This document shows, one piece after another, positions 1 to 8,576 of a stretch of 64,000 bases of DNA (within the stretch, counting starts at the first letter, position 1; each line of letters opens with the position of its first letter). The stretch is taken from contig NZ_JAAJTJ010000018.1 in NCBI RefSeq assembly GCF_011030405.1, positions 1 through 64,000 on the forward strand, written 5' to 3'. Source of the DNA: Parapedobacter sp. SGR-10 (GTDB lineage: Bacteria > Bacteroidota > Bacteroidia > Sphingobacteriales > Sphingobacteriaceae). The notes beneath the pieces are model-generated. The model worked only from the letters and a program-made list of their open reading frames with translations. It searched no databases and was not told the DNA's origin. A program made the position numbers and the translations under genes.

Positions 1-1413
1 ATATTTGAGATTTGTACTGCCCCCTGTCATGGACAAATTGTACTGTTGAAATTTGGCTGTACGTGTGATCTCATCAAACCAATCGGTGTTGGGCAATTTG
101 TCTGCATCGTCACCCCAAAAATCATAATCGTAGTAGGTGCCGTCTGGTTTTTGCAAGGCGTAATAGTTGTTGAAATCCTGTTGTGCCAGTTTATGCCATT
201 GGTAATAGTTGAGACCATCTAGGAAATAACCAAGTTTATTGTGGTATAGGTTGTCGAGATTTTGCTTAAAATCACCTCCTTGGGCTTGAATCAATCGGTG
301 CATCTGCCCTTCGGTCCATAGCTCCTTGTACTGTTCTGCTGTTACAAATTCAGGTTTCACGGCAGAGAATATATTGGACACACCGCTCTGGGCCGACAGT
401 CCGAATCTCATACGGTTAGACGGTATCCCTTGTTTGGTGGTAATCACGATAACCCCATTGGCACCTTGAGATCCATAGAGTGAGGCAGAAGCGGCATCTT
501 TCAATACGGTGATGTTGGCTATATCTGCCGGATTGATCATCGCCATCGGACTGGATACGGCATTGCTATGTCCAGAGGTATTGTCCTGGTCAAAGATGAT
601 TCCATCGATGACATACAGCGGTTGGTTCGAAGAGCTCATGGATCCAAAACCTCGTAAGCGTACCTCGGCGATATCTCCCGGCTGTCCAGAGCTGGAAACA
701 ACGAGTCCCGGTACCTTTCCTCCAAATACATGCTCGAAAGAGCTGATCGGTCGGTCGGCAATATCTTCGGAAGTCATTACCGTAACCGAACCTGAATATT
801 CTTCTCTATTCAAGTCCCCATAGCCTGTCACTACGACTTCGCTAAGTGTTTGTACACTGTTGTTCAATAGCACCTCGTCCATATTGTCGATGCCCAAAAC
901 CAAGATATATGTCACATAGCCTATATGTTGGAACGATATCTTATCTCCATGTATTCCGGTAATGGTAAAATGGCCTGCACTGTCTGTCATGGTAGACAAA
1001 CTGCGGTCAGCGTTTTTTACCGTAACCCCAACCATTGGAATATTTCCCGGATCTGAGACGACCTTTCCATGTGCGGTCAGCACTTTTTTCTGATTCGAGG
1101 AGGTGCCGTCCAGAGGTGTTTCTTTGTTGAATATAGTGATGGTGCCGGCTATTATCCGATAATCTAGGCCATATTGTTGACATAGCTTGTCCAGTACATG
1201 GGTGAGTTGGGCGTTTTTGACTTGAAAAGACAAAACTTTGATATTTTTGATGAGGTTGTCTTTGTATAGAAAGAGGGAGTTCGTCTGCGAGGATATTTCG
1301 TCCAAGACGTGCTCTAATGTGGCTTCACGTACGGATAGGGACACCCGCTGTCCGAAAGCAGGAGTGTGTATCAGTAGTAAAAATGAAATAAGTACTAAAA
1401 AAGATACTTTCAT
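1..1413 (-). CDS. SusC/RagA-family TonB-dependent outer-membrane receptor, N-terminal part
   Basis: Partial gene: the frame is open from the ATG at 1413 to base 1, so 471 codons are seen and the C-terminal beta-barrel lies outside the window. A signal peptide (MKVSFLVLISF...) ends near AFGQ. It is followed by an STN (secretin/TonB) domain at about residues 25-75, a CarboxypepD_reg-like domain at about 95-170, and a plug domain from about 180 with the SusC landmarks SEVVVTGYG, PLYVIDGI and NGVIVITTK. Family knowledge: such receptors import a bound nutrient with a SusD lipoprotein, and the STN domain signals to a FecR anti-sigma factor. The FecR gene ends only 23 bp upstream, so the two are very probably co-transcribed. 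The substrate cannot be read from this part. Confidence 0.93.
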   Translation of the reverse strand, partial: MKVSFLVLISFLLLIHTPAFGQRVSLSVREATLEHVLDEISSQTNSLFLYKDNLIKNIKVLSFQVKNAQLTHVLDKLCQQYGLDYRIIAGTITIFNKETPLDGTSSNQKKVLTAHGKVVSDPGNIPMVGVTVKNADRSLSTMTDSAGHFTITGIHGDKISFQHIGYVTYILVLGIDNMDEVLLNNSVQTLSEVVVTGYGDLNREEYSGSVTVMTSEDIADRPISSFEHVFGGKVPGLVVSSSGQPGDIAEVRLRGFGSMSSSNQPLYVIDGIIFDQDNTSGHSNAVSSPMAMINPADIANITVLKDAASASLYGSQGANGVIVITTKQGIPSNRMRFGLSAQSGVSNIFSAVKPEFVTAEQYKELWTEGQMHRLIQAQGGDFKQNLDNLYHNKLGYFLDGLNYYQWHKLAQQDFNNYYALQKPDGTYYDYDFWGDDADKLPNTDWFDEITRTAKFQQYNLSMTGGSTNLKY

Positions 1414-1436
1414 AATTTATGAGCCCTTGTCTCGAC

Positions 1437-2546
1437 CTACTTCCTTTTCACAAAAAGTTTGTTTCCTTTGATTTCCATCTTGACGTCCATGACGTAGTTC
1501 AACATCTCTACGACCTCCTGTAGTGTAGCCGTGCGTTTTATACGGCCTGTATAGCCCGTTTGCATGGATATGTTCTTGTCAAACTCCAGGGTTATGTCGT
1601 ACCACCTTTCGAGCTGATTGGTGATGTATTTGATATTGTCCTGTTTGAAGTAGAATTCATCATTTTTCCAGGCGATTTCTCTAGAAATATCTGCTATACC
1701 TGTTTTTAACGTAGAATTGTTGTTTTCTGCGAATTGCCCCGGTGTCAGCACGATACTTTCCTGTTGATTGGAAAAGGATACGCTACCCTCGATAAGAGTG
1801 GTTCGGGTCTGGTTTTCATAAGCTCTGACATTGAAGTGTGTGCCCAATACCCTGACCTGTGCATCTTTCGTGTCCACATAGAAAGGTTTATTCTTGTTTT
1901 TTGCGACTTCGAAATAGGCCTCTCCTTGTAGTGAAACACGTCGTTCGGGTTTTTGGTCAAAAGCGGAAAAAGAAAGTTTGGAATGGGCGTTCATCCACAC
2001 TTTTGTGCCATCGGGCAATACAAATCTGAATTCGCCACCTTTGGGAACAATGAGCTCGTATCTTTTGTCTGCTTCTTCTGATGGAGAAAAGGCCTGGTTT
2101 GCCGCGAGTGTGCTGTACAATTCCTGGATTTCCTTTTCATCCAATGTACTTGCATCTATGCGCTTACCATCGGGCAGGATGAGTTCGGCTTTGGTACTTC
2201 CTGGAGGAATAGATTGGTTTGTGACCATTTGTTGGGTGTCCTGCTGCTTATCTTGTTTCTTATACAAGGGATAAGTGACTACAAGTAACAGCGCAGCGAT
2301 GGCAGCGGTCGCGCTTATCCATCGATAGATTGGACGTGTATGGTTTGCTGATTGCCCAGAAGGCATATTTTGTCGCTGTAGATGTTGGAATGTCTGTTCT
2401 TTTTTGTTTTGAACAATCATCTCATCGGGTTCCTGTAACGGAACTTGCAAATGCTCGTACCAATGCTCGATGAGTTTCTTTTCTTCATCTGTAGCTTGAC
2501 CTGCATTGTACTTTTTTAAGAGGTTGTATAGGTTTTCTTTTTTCAA
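1437..2546 (-). CDS. FecR-family anti-sigma factor
   Basis: 369-residue inner-membrane signal transducer. The cytoplasmic N-terminus (MKKENLYNLLKKYNAGQ, about 1-85) should hold the ECF sigma factor. One membrane segment follows at about 88-110 (AAIAALLLVVTYPL). The periplasmic FecR domain at about 160-260 carries the family hallmarks RYELIVPKGGEF, LPDGTKVWMNAHS and VSLQGEAYFEVAK, and a DUF4974-type C-terminal domain (NQLERWYDITLEFD...GYTGRIKR) should contact the receptor STN domain. It sits directly upstream of the SusC gene, the normal Bacteroidetes order. Unusually, its sigma gene is not adjacent: a 444-residue regulator gene lies between them. Confidence 0.95.
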   Translation of the reverse strand: MKKENLYNLLKKYNAGQATDEEKKLIEHWYEHLQVPLQEPDEMIVQNKKEQTFQHLQRQNMPSGQSANHTRPIYRWISATAAIAALLLVVTYPLYKKQDKQQDTQQMVTNQSIPPGSTKAELILPDGKRIDASTLDEKEIQELYSTLAANQAFSPSEEADKRYELIVPKGGEFRFVLPDGTKVWMNAHSKLSFSAFDQKPERRVSLQGEAYFEVAKNKNKPFYVDTKDAQVRVLGTHFNVRAYENQTRTTLIEGSVSFSNQQESIVLTPGQFAENNNSTLKTGIADISREIAWKNDEFYFKQDNIKYITNQLERWYDITLEFDKNISMQTGYTGRIKRTATLQEVVEMLNYVMDVKMEIKGNKLFVKRK

Positions 2547-2674
2547 AATATTAGGTGTCTTTGCCTATATAATCCGACCGGAAGACAAAAAGTACTATAC
2601 GAAAAATAAAAAAAGTTCGGTGTTGGTTTTTTTTAGATTTACACGGATATTTTTGAATTATTTGGTTTGACCGA

Positions 2675-4009
2675 CTATACGTTCAATATCTTCCAATAGC
2701 CAGTAGTTTCACCCTCTCGTTCAATTACTCCTTTTTGTTTCAGTGCATCAATATGTTTCTGTATGGCAGATTCATTGACTCCCAGTTTGGACGATAACTG
2801 GCTGCGAGAAATAGCCGGGTTTTCTTTTATCATATCCAACACTTCCTTCTGTCTTTCCGTAAGGAATATCTTATTCACTTGACCACCTACTTGACCACCT
2901 ACTTGACCACCTACTTGACCACCTACAAATTTGGGGAAGGTCATACGGATAAAATTCGGAAAGAACCTAAAACAACTTTTGTCGTAGGCCTCCAAAATAC
3001 GTGGTACACCGGAACCCAACTGTTCTACCAGTTCCAAGTCCCGATAAATTCGCATGAGTTCCTTATTACGGGGTGCTGATATGCCCTCAAAAAATTCTTC
3101 TTCGGTATATCCGTCGGGTAATAATCCTGCGGAAGTTATTTCGATCCGGTCATCAAAAATCTCAAATTTTGGGGGGATTTCGGTGGTATAGTCATTGTGT
3201 ACAAATGCGTTCAGCACAGCTTCACGTAAAGCAGTCGTATCCCACGTTTGTTGATTGATCCGCTGTTTAGAAGTGATTTTTGTATGTGTGATGTTTTCTA
3301 CCTCCAGCTTATCCAAAATGCTGTAAGTTGCTTTTACCAGCGAGCAATAGCCAAATTCCTTATTCTCAATAAGGTTAACCCGTGTAGTGCCATCATATTT
3401 TGCAAACTTGATAGAATTTCCGTTTTCATCTGCCATTAGATAGGCTACATAATTGTATTCGCCATCCCGGGTCAGCAATTCCAGGTTTGTAGCAAAATGC
3501 TGATTGAGTGTTTTCCCTTGTCCATTGTAGTAAATTTTCAATTGCTCAAACGTCAAATCCTGACGGTTCGACCTGATTTTTCCAATGGAATTACGGGTAC
3601 GCCTGGCAAACAGATCGTCAATCATTTTTTGCGGCATCGGTTCGGCGGCTGTCCCTGTTCGGATAAAACAGCCTTTTTCGGACATACCGTATTTCTTGAT
3701 GTAATACGGTTTTTCCGCTCCGCTCGCCACCACTATCTTGATCACATTTTTATGATCTCGTTGTTCCGAAACGACATCAAACAGCCCCAAACACGAAGGA
3801 AGGATATTGTTCTTCAGACGATCTTTTATTTTGAGCATATCCCCGTCTGCATCGGTAACACCGCACGTCATGCCATATTTATCTATTCCAATATAAACAA
3901 TCCCACCTTCCTTATAATTCAGGAAAGCAACCACCTCTTTTTCAAGTTCTAATTCTTTGGTGAGTTCTTGTTTGTATTCTATACGATTTGTTTCGGACAT
4001 ACCCCGCAA
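2675..4009 (-). CDS. AlbA-type ATP-binding transcriptional regulator
   Basis: 444 residues with three parts. An AlbA_2 (Schlafen AlbA-like) domain at about 10-125 contains EYKQELT, EVVAFLNYKEGG and YIGIDKYG. A HATPase_c_4-type region at about 235-355 contains LREAVLNAFVHNDYT, FEIFDDRIEITSAGLLP and EQLGSGVPRI. A C-terminal winged helix at about 385-440 contains ERQKEVLDMI and SRSQLSSKLGV. The linker before the winged helix is four VGGQ units encoded by a perfect 12-nt tandem repeat. Proteins of this type are annotated as ATP-binding or putative transcriptional regulators, and their effectors are mostly unknown. A second ATG nine bases in (MSETNR) is an equally plausible start. It lies between an ECF sigma gene and FecR on the same strand, so it may influence that signalling unit, but this is inference. 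Confidence 0.85.
   Translation of the reverse strand: MRGMSETNRIEYKQELTKELELEKEVVAFLNYKEGGIVYIGIDKYGMTCGVTDADGDMLKIKDRLKNNILPSCLGLFDVVSEQRDHKNVIKIVVASGAEKPYYIKKYGMSEKGCFIRTGTAAEPMPQKMIDDLFARRTRNSIGKIRSNRQDLTFEQLKIYYNGQGKTLNQHFATNLELLTRDGEYNYVAYLMADENGNSIKFAKYDGTTRVNLIENKEFGYCSLVKATYSILDKLEVENITHTKITSKQRINQQTWDTTALREAVLNAFVHNDYTTEIPPKFEIFDDRIEITSAGLLPDGYTEEEFFEGISAPRNKELMRIYRDLELVEQLGSGVPRILEAYDKSCFRFFPNFIRMTFPKFVGGQVGGQVGGQVGGQVNKIFLTERQKEVLDMIKENPAISRSQLSSKLGVNESAIQKHIDALKQKGVIEREGETTGYWKILNV
2879..2926. repeat. Four perfect 12-bp tandem repeats inside the AlbA-type regulator gene
   Basis: TTGACCACCTAC is repeated four times without a mismatch. On the minus strand each unit encodes Val-Gly-Gly-Gln. 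The unit is a multiple of three, so slippage would lengthen or shorten the linker between the ATPase-like region and the winged helix without breaking the frame. Confidence 0.98.
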
Positions 4010-4116
4010 ATTTAAGGATTTACAAAACTATTCCTATTTTATTTGCACATCAAAAAACATTGCGGTAGACTTCAAAGGATGGCTAAAGAATAACTTCGAT
4101 TTCAGCGAGAAAAAAA

Positions 4117-4662
4117 CTATAAGAAATAATTTTTACCGTTGAAAATGACTTTTTTAAGTCTGTTGTAGGCAGAGTGGAGTTGGTTTTTGATTGTTTGTGG
4201 AGAGAGGGAAAGCTGATCGGAGATTTCCTGTATAGAATATTCTTCTTCTTTTTTTAAGAGATATATCTTGCGCATCTGCTCTGGCATACGATCGATGACT
4301 TGCTGAATGAGACTTCTTGTTTCTTTTTCTACAAGCAATTCGTGTGCTGAGACAAGGATTTGCTCTTGTTGCTGGTTGATTTCGAAGATACGGTTAAAAT
4401 AGGCCTTGTTTTTTTCGAAATATTGCAAGGTTTTGTTTCGTAAAACCCCAAAAAGGAAAGCTTTACAGGATTCGATGTCCTGTATTTCATCCAGTTTTTT
4501 CCATAGTATCGTGAAGGTTTCCTGGGCAAGATCGGCTGCGACATCTTCATGACCTACCTTTGCAAAAGCCTGTCGGAATACGATAGCCCAATACTTATCG
4601 TAGAGCAGGGTAAATGCCGTCTCTCTGTTTTCAGCAATCAACACAACTATATCCTTAACCAT
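4117..4662 (-). CDS. ECF-family RNA polymerase sigma factor (FecI-like)
   Basis: About 181 residues from the chosen ATG at 4662 (MVKDIVVLIAENR). The frame is open further upstream to 4743, but that extra peptide does not resemble the family. Sigma region 2 is at about 25-90 (FTLLYDKYWAIVFRQAF, DLAQETFTILWKKLD) and region 4 at about 125-175 (MPEQMRKIYLLKKEEEYS, ISDQLSLSPQTIKNQL). ECF sigma factors of this type are released by a FecR partner when the receptor binds its substrate. The likely partner is the FecR gene at 1437-2546, reached across the intervening regulator gene. The gap to the next gene is about 107 bp, so an operon is plausible. Confidence 0.93.
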   Translation of the reverse strand: MVKDIVVLIAENRETAFTLLYDKYWAIVFRQAFAKVGHEDVAADLAQETFTILWKKLDEIQDIESCKAFLFGVLRNKTLQYFEKNKAYFNRIFEINQQQEQILVSAHELLVEKETRSLIQQVIDRMPEQMRKIYLLKKEEEYSIQEISDQLSLSPQTIKNQLHSAYNRLKKVIFNGKNYFL

Positions 4663-4803
4663 ACTCAGATCCGTATTATTCAGCTTTGGGAGGTGTACTT
4701 TAAATCTCAGTTCGAAGTTAACTAAAAAATAAAAAGTGGGCAAATTTTTGATCGGTCTGTTTATATCAGGCTTTAAAAAATCGCCAAATCCTTCAATTAA
4801 TTT

Positions 4804-4811
4804 TATATTTG
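4804..4811 (+). promoter_or_regulatory. Candidate -7 element for the dihydroorotase gene
   Basis: TATATTTG matches the Bacteroidetes TAnnTTTG consensus, 25 bp before the ATG. No clear TTTG -33 box is present at the expected distance. Confidence 0.45.
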
Positions 4812-4836
4812 TCCTAGTTATTACTTATACTTTTCT

Positions 4837-6171
4837 ATGTCTACAATACTGATAAAAAATGCACAAGTCGTCAATGAAGGTACTACACAGGTTTTGGATA
4901 TCTATGTCAAGGGTGGCCGTATTGAGCAGATAGATGCACAGATCGACCGCAGTGCGGATAGGGAGGTCAATGCAGAAGGCCTACACCTGTTGCCCGGACT
5001 GATCGATGACCAAGTGCATTTTCGTGAGCCGGGTTTGACCTACAAGGCCAATATCTTTACCGAAAGCCGTGCGGCTGTGGCTGGTGGGACGACCTCTTTT
5101 ATGGAAATGCCCAACACCGTACCCAATACACTGACCCAAAAACTTTTGCAGGACAAGTACGATATTGCGCAGGATACCTCTTTGGCCAATTATTCCTTTT
5201 TCATGGGAGCGGCCAACGATAATCTAGACGAGGTATTGAAAACGAACCCCCGGGATGTGTGCGGTATCAAGGTTTTTATGGGCTCATCCACAGGCAATAT
5301 GTTAGTAGACAACGAGATGGCTTTAGAAAATATTTTTCGCAATGCACCTACGCTGATTGCTACGCATTGTGAGGATGAAGCAACCATACAGGCCAATCTC
5401 GCTCGGTTCAAGGAGCAGTATGGAGACAATATTGGTATAGAAATGCATCCTTTGATACGTTCGGCCGAAGCGTGCTACCTCTCCTCGTCTAAGGCTGTGG
5501 AACTGGCGCGAAAAAACAACTCAAGGTTGCATATCCTGCATATCTCTACCGGACGAGAGACAGCATTGTTTGACAACACAATTCCTTTGGAGCAAAAACG
5601 TATTACGTCCGAAGCCTGTGTGCACCATCTGTGGTTTTCGGATGCGGACTATAAGACCAAAGGAAACTTCATCAAGTGGAACCCGGCCGTAAAGACCGCA
5701 CAGGATAGGGAGCAGATACTGAAAGCGGTATTGGATGGACACATCGATGTGATCGCTACGGACCATGCTCCACATACCCGTGAGGAAAAAGAACAGCCTT
5801 ATCTGCAGGCCCCCTCGGGAGGCCCCTTGGTGCAACATGCTTTGCAGGCTTTGTTGGATATGGTACGGCAGGGAAAATTGACGTTGGAGCAACTGGTGCA
5901 AAAAACGGCACACAATACGGCAATTTGTTTTCAGATCGAGCAGCGGGGCTTTATTCGTGAAGGCTATTGGGCGGATTTGGTGTTGGTGGATCTGAATAGA
6001 CCTTATACAGTAGCCAAAGAAAATATTCTTTCCAAATGTGGCTGGTCGCCTTTTGAAAACCATACATTCTCCTCGACTGTCGTACACACGTTAGTGTCCG
6101 GCAATCTGGCTTATTCCAATGGACAAATCCTTGAAGTGGGTTCGGGCCATCGTTTGCTGTTTGACAGATAA
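4837..6171 (+). CDS. pyrC: Dihydroorotase (amidohydrolase family)
   Basis: 444 residues. It catalyses reversible cyclisation of N-carbamoyl-aspartate to dihydroorotate, the third step of pyrimidine synthesis, in the cytoplasm. The amidohydrolase metal-site region at 57-66 reads DDQVHFREPG, followed by GGTTSFMEMPNT, ATHCED (H177), HILHIS near 232 and the late catalytic DHAPH at 309-313. Length and motif order fit the class I dihydroorotase/hydantoinase branch. In most of that branch the first metal motif is HxH; here it is QxH. I recall Gln at this place in other Bacteroidetes dihydroorotases, so it may be lineage-typical rather than a defect. The gene stands alone on the plus strand, divergent from the sigma gene. 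Confidence 0.9.
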   Translation: MSTILIKNAQVVNEGTTQVLDIYVKGGRIEQIDAQIDRSADREVNAEGLHLLPGLIDDQVHFREPGLTYKANIFTESRAAVAGGTTSFMEMPNTVPNTLTQKLLQDKYDIAQDTSLANYSFFMGAANDNLDEVLKTNPRDVCGIKVFMGSSTGNMLVDNEMALENIFRNAPTLIATHCEDEATIQANLARFKEQYGDNIGIEMHPLIRSAEACYLSSSKAVELARKNNSRLHILHISTGRETALFDNTIPLEQKRITSEACVHHLWFSDADYKTKGNFIKWNPAVKTAQDREQILKAVLDGHIDVIATDHAPHTREEKEQPYLQAPSGGPLVQHALQALLDMVRQGKLTLEQLVQKTAHNTAICFQIEQRGFIREGYWADLVLVDLNRPYTVAKENILSKCGWSPFENHTFSSTVVHTLVSGNLAYSNGQILEVGSGHRLLFDR

Positions 6172-6289
6172 GATGTTTGGCTCGAAAATTGGTTGTATCA
6201 TCATGACCAATTTTTGCTATTCGATAGAGATAAGATGCAGTTGAGTGCAAATATTGGCCGAATGAATGTTGAACAAAAATCGCACTACG

Positions 6290-7798
6290 ATGAAACTTGT
6301 CTTCTTTGTAATACTTGTGGGGATGGCCATGGCTTGTCAGGAAGCCGGCATGACAAAAAAACATACAAAAGATTATTCAGATGCCATGAAATTGGATACG
6401 TCTATATTTAGTACTATACACGCCACCTACCGGGAAGAGGCTCTATATCATCGCCGGTTTAAACATAGCGATGTGGATTCCCTAATTAAGAAGCACCAAA
6501 ATAACGCTCTATTGAACATTACGCAGATCGGTGCTTCTGTACAGGGACGTTCTATCTATGAAGTCGAATATGGAAAAGGAGACAAAAAAGTCATGTTGTG
6601 GTCTCAAATGCACGGAGACGAACCTACCGCGACGATGGCGCTGTTTGACCTTTTTAATTTTTTGGAAGGCAAAGACGACGGTTGTGAACCTATCCGTGAC
6701 CTGTTGGCACGGGAGCTGAATCTCCATTTTATCCCCATGCTGAATCCGGATGGTGCCGAACTATACACACGTCGCAATGCACAGAGCATAGACCTGAATC
6801 GTGATGCCCGCGCTACACAGACCGTAGAGGGTACTTTGTTGAAAAAGCGCGCACAGGAAATCAAACCGAACTATGGTTTCAATCTGCACGATCAGAATAT
6901 TTATTACAATGTGCCGAATACCAAAAATCCCGTCACGATATCTTTGTTGGCTCCGGCATATAACTACGAAAGGGAAATCAATGAGGTAAGGGCAGGTGCT
7001 ATGCAGATCATCGCCGGAATGAACCGTTTGCTACAGCAGTATATCCCTAATGCAGTTGCCAAATATGATGACGCCCATACACCTAGAGGTTTTGGGGACA
7101 ATTTTCAAATGTGGAATGCCAGTACAGTCTTAATTGAATCTGGCGGACTAAAAGGTGATCCGGAAAAGCAGGAAATTCGGAAGCTTAACTTTATCATTAT
7201 CTTAAATGCACTGATCGAAATAGCCGAAGGCAGTTACAAACAGTATGCTGTCCAAGATTATGAGGATATCCCTTTCAATGCTTCTGAATTGCATGATGTC
7301 GTGATCCGAAATCTTGAATTGACGAGGGATGGGGTCACCTATAAGACTGATATTGCTATCCGTCGCGATGAGATTACGGTAGGTCGGGATTACTATGTGA
7401 GAGGAAGGGTTGAGGATATCGGCGATTTACCAGAATTGTTCGGTTATGATGAAGTGGATGCTGAAGGGCTTGTTTTTATGGAGGGCAAAATAGCAAATAA
7501 AGCGATAGCGCGTAGTAACGTTCTTGATGAGAATGCGGTGTTGAATGCATTGAAAAGCGGAATACTGGCTATTCCTGTTCAGATGACAGCTCCGAATAGG
7601 GAGGATGCATTGCACAATTGGCCTATTCTACTTTTTACACAGCGACAGTTTTACCTCACGAAAACAGTTGATCTGGGCGGTACAGCCAATTTCTTTATCG
7701 GTACCAAGCAGGGAGACATCAAATATGCTGTGGTGAATGGTTATCTGATCGATTTTTCAAAAGATGAATTACCGAAGGTGAAGCTTAGGGTATTATAA
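6290..7798 (+). CDS. M14-family zinc carboxypeptidase-like lipoprotein
   Basis: 502 residues from the ATG at 6290. An in-frame ATG eight codons earlier would precede the signal peptide and is less likely. The N-terminus MKLVFFVILVGMAMAC is a lipoprotein signal with Cys16, so the protein is probably anchored in the envelope. The M14 zinc motif HxxE is at H108-E111 (HGDEPTA). The third ligand is probably H200 (NLHDQN), the substrate-site motif NPDGAELYTRRN...DLNRD is present, and the catalytic Glu is probably E283 (LIESGG). M14 enzymes remove C-terminal residues from peptides or cleave gamma-linked peptides. The C-terminal 170 residues show no domain I recognise. No operon partner is evident. 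Confidence 0.85.
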   Translation: MKLVFFVILVGMAMACQEAGMTKKHTKDYSDAMKLDTSIFSTIHATYREEALYHRRFKHSDVDSLIKKHQNNALLNITQIGASVQGRSIYEVEYGKGDKKVMLWSQMHGDEPTATMALFDLFNFLEGKDDGCEPIRDLLARELNLHFIPMLNPDGAELYTRRNAQSIDLNRDARATQTVEGTLLKKRAQEIKPNYGFNLHDQNIYYNVPNTKNPVTISLLAPAYNYEREINEVRAGAMQIIAGMNRLLQQYIPNAVAKYDDAHTPRGFGDNFQMWNASTVLIESGGLKGDPEKQEIRKLNFIIILNALIEIAEGSYKQYAVQDYEDIPFNASELHDVVIRNLELTRDGVTYKTDIAIRRDEITVGRDYYVRGRVEDIGDLPELFGYDEVDAEGLVFMEGKIANKAIARSNVLDENAVLNALKSGILAIPVQMTAPNREDALHNWPILLFTQRQFYLTKTVDLGGTANFFIGTKQGDIKYAVVNGYLIDFSKDELPKVKLRVL

Positions 7799-7823
7799 GG
7801 TTTTATATTTACCCATCTTTTTT

Positions 7824-7904
7824 TTATTCTATATAAGTAGCTGCGCAAAGTAAGACTACCGTAAGGATCATCAAGACCACAAAGGTTAAATAAGTTCCTT
7901 TCAT
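7824..7904 (-). CDS. Small single-span membrane peptide, 26 residues
   Basis: A short frame begins MKGTYLTFVVLMILTVV and ends ATYIE. It is almost entirely one hydrophobic helix with a charged N-terminus and a C-terminal Glu, the form of a real small membrane protein. It occupies the otherwise empty 262 bp between the M14 gene and the lipocalin-like gene, on the opposite strand. I do not recognise a family. No strong promoter was identified. The chance of being a random frame is real at this length, but the composition is unusually clean. Confidence 0.45.
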   Translation of the reverse strand: MKGTYLTFVVLMILTVVLLCAATYIE

Positions 7905-8060
7905 ATCACTATTGTTTAGTTTGTTTGATACATAGCAGCAAAAACCGAGCCGAGTTCTGCGATAGGGTTCGGATGGAGATCAAATGAAAACTTGATATTA
8001 CGATGACAGAATATTTTTTTGTTCCGAACGTTATATAGATAAACAACAACCTCTGGTAAT

Positions 8061-8540
8061 ATGAGCACACTTAAAAACGAATTAATAGGATCATGGCGTT
8101 TACTTTCTTATATCGAAATCCCTCTACGCGGTGGAGATTCGTATTTCCCATTGGGTAAATCGCCTAAAGGACTTTTGTTGTATGGTCAAGATGGCTTTAT
8201 GTCCTTGCAGCTTTCGGCTTCTGAAGAAATAAGTAGGGTTGAAGATAAAAACAATGTAAGGAGCCTTCAAGGTTATATGGCTTTCAGTGGAAAGTATACT
8301 GTAGACCCTAACTATGCCCATGTAACTTGTTTTATCGATACATCATCTTTCCCTTTGTGGGAAGGAACGAAACAGGTGAGAAAGGTCGATTTTGAGGGTG
8401 ATGTATTGTTCCAAAAGACAGTGGAGCCCATCATGTCCGATGGACAGCAAGTACATGGCTACATGACTTGGAAAAGGATGGATAAGGAGGCCGAAGAAGA
8501 TCTGCTCTTAACCGAACAGGTCGTTCATTTTGAGGTTTAA
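8061..8540 (+). CDS. Lipocalin-like domain protein
   Basis: 159 residues, no signal peptide. The pattern LIGSWRLLSYIE at the start, GLLLYGQDGFMSLQLS near residue 50, then FSGKYTVD and a C-terminal strand-rich part fit the Lipocalin_5 family (small beta-barrels with no known ligand). These occur widely as single genes in Bacteroidetes and Proteobacteria. The function is unknown and the neighbours give no clue. The gene ends just before a bidirectional terminator shared with lysS. Confidence 0.75.
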   Translation: MSTLKNELIGSWRLLSYIEIPLRGGDSYFPLGKSPKGLLLYGQDGFMSLQLSASEEISRVEDKNNVRSLQGYMAFSGKYTVDPNYAHVTCFIDTSSFPLWEGTKQVRKVDFEGDVLFQKTVEPIMSDGQQVHGYMTWKRMDKEAEEDLLLTEQVVHFEV

Positions 8541-8541
8541 G

Positions 8542-8576
8542 AAAAAGGTAAGGTGCTCAGCACCTTACCTTTTTTT
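8542..8576. terminator. Bidirectional terminator between the lipocalin-like gene and lysS
   Basis: A 14-bp perfect stem (AAAAAGGTAAGGTG and its complement) with loop CTCAG has A and T runs on both sides, so it can end both convergent transcripts. The lysS stop codon (8565-8567) lies inside the hairpin. Confidence 0.9.

Noticed and set aside
2547..2674. Possible ECF promoter (GAACTTT ... CGTATAG on the minus strand) before the first FecR gene
   Set aside because: The spacing is only about 13 bp and it does not match the sites of the second locus; too weak to list as a feature.
2879..2926. Short tandem repeats as a CRISPR or phage attachment signature
   Set aside because: No spacers, 12-bp units in frame within a coding sequence; a protein linker repeat.
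3497..3952. Plus-strand frame of 151 codons opposite the AlbA-type gene
   Set aside because: Antisense shadow of a well-supported coding sequence; composition unlike a real protein.
5521..6087. Long minus-strand open frame (188 codons) inside the dihydroorotase gene
   Set aside because: It lies fully antisense to a conserved gene with clear motifs, and its translation has no family pattern.
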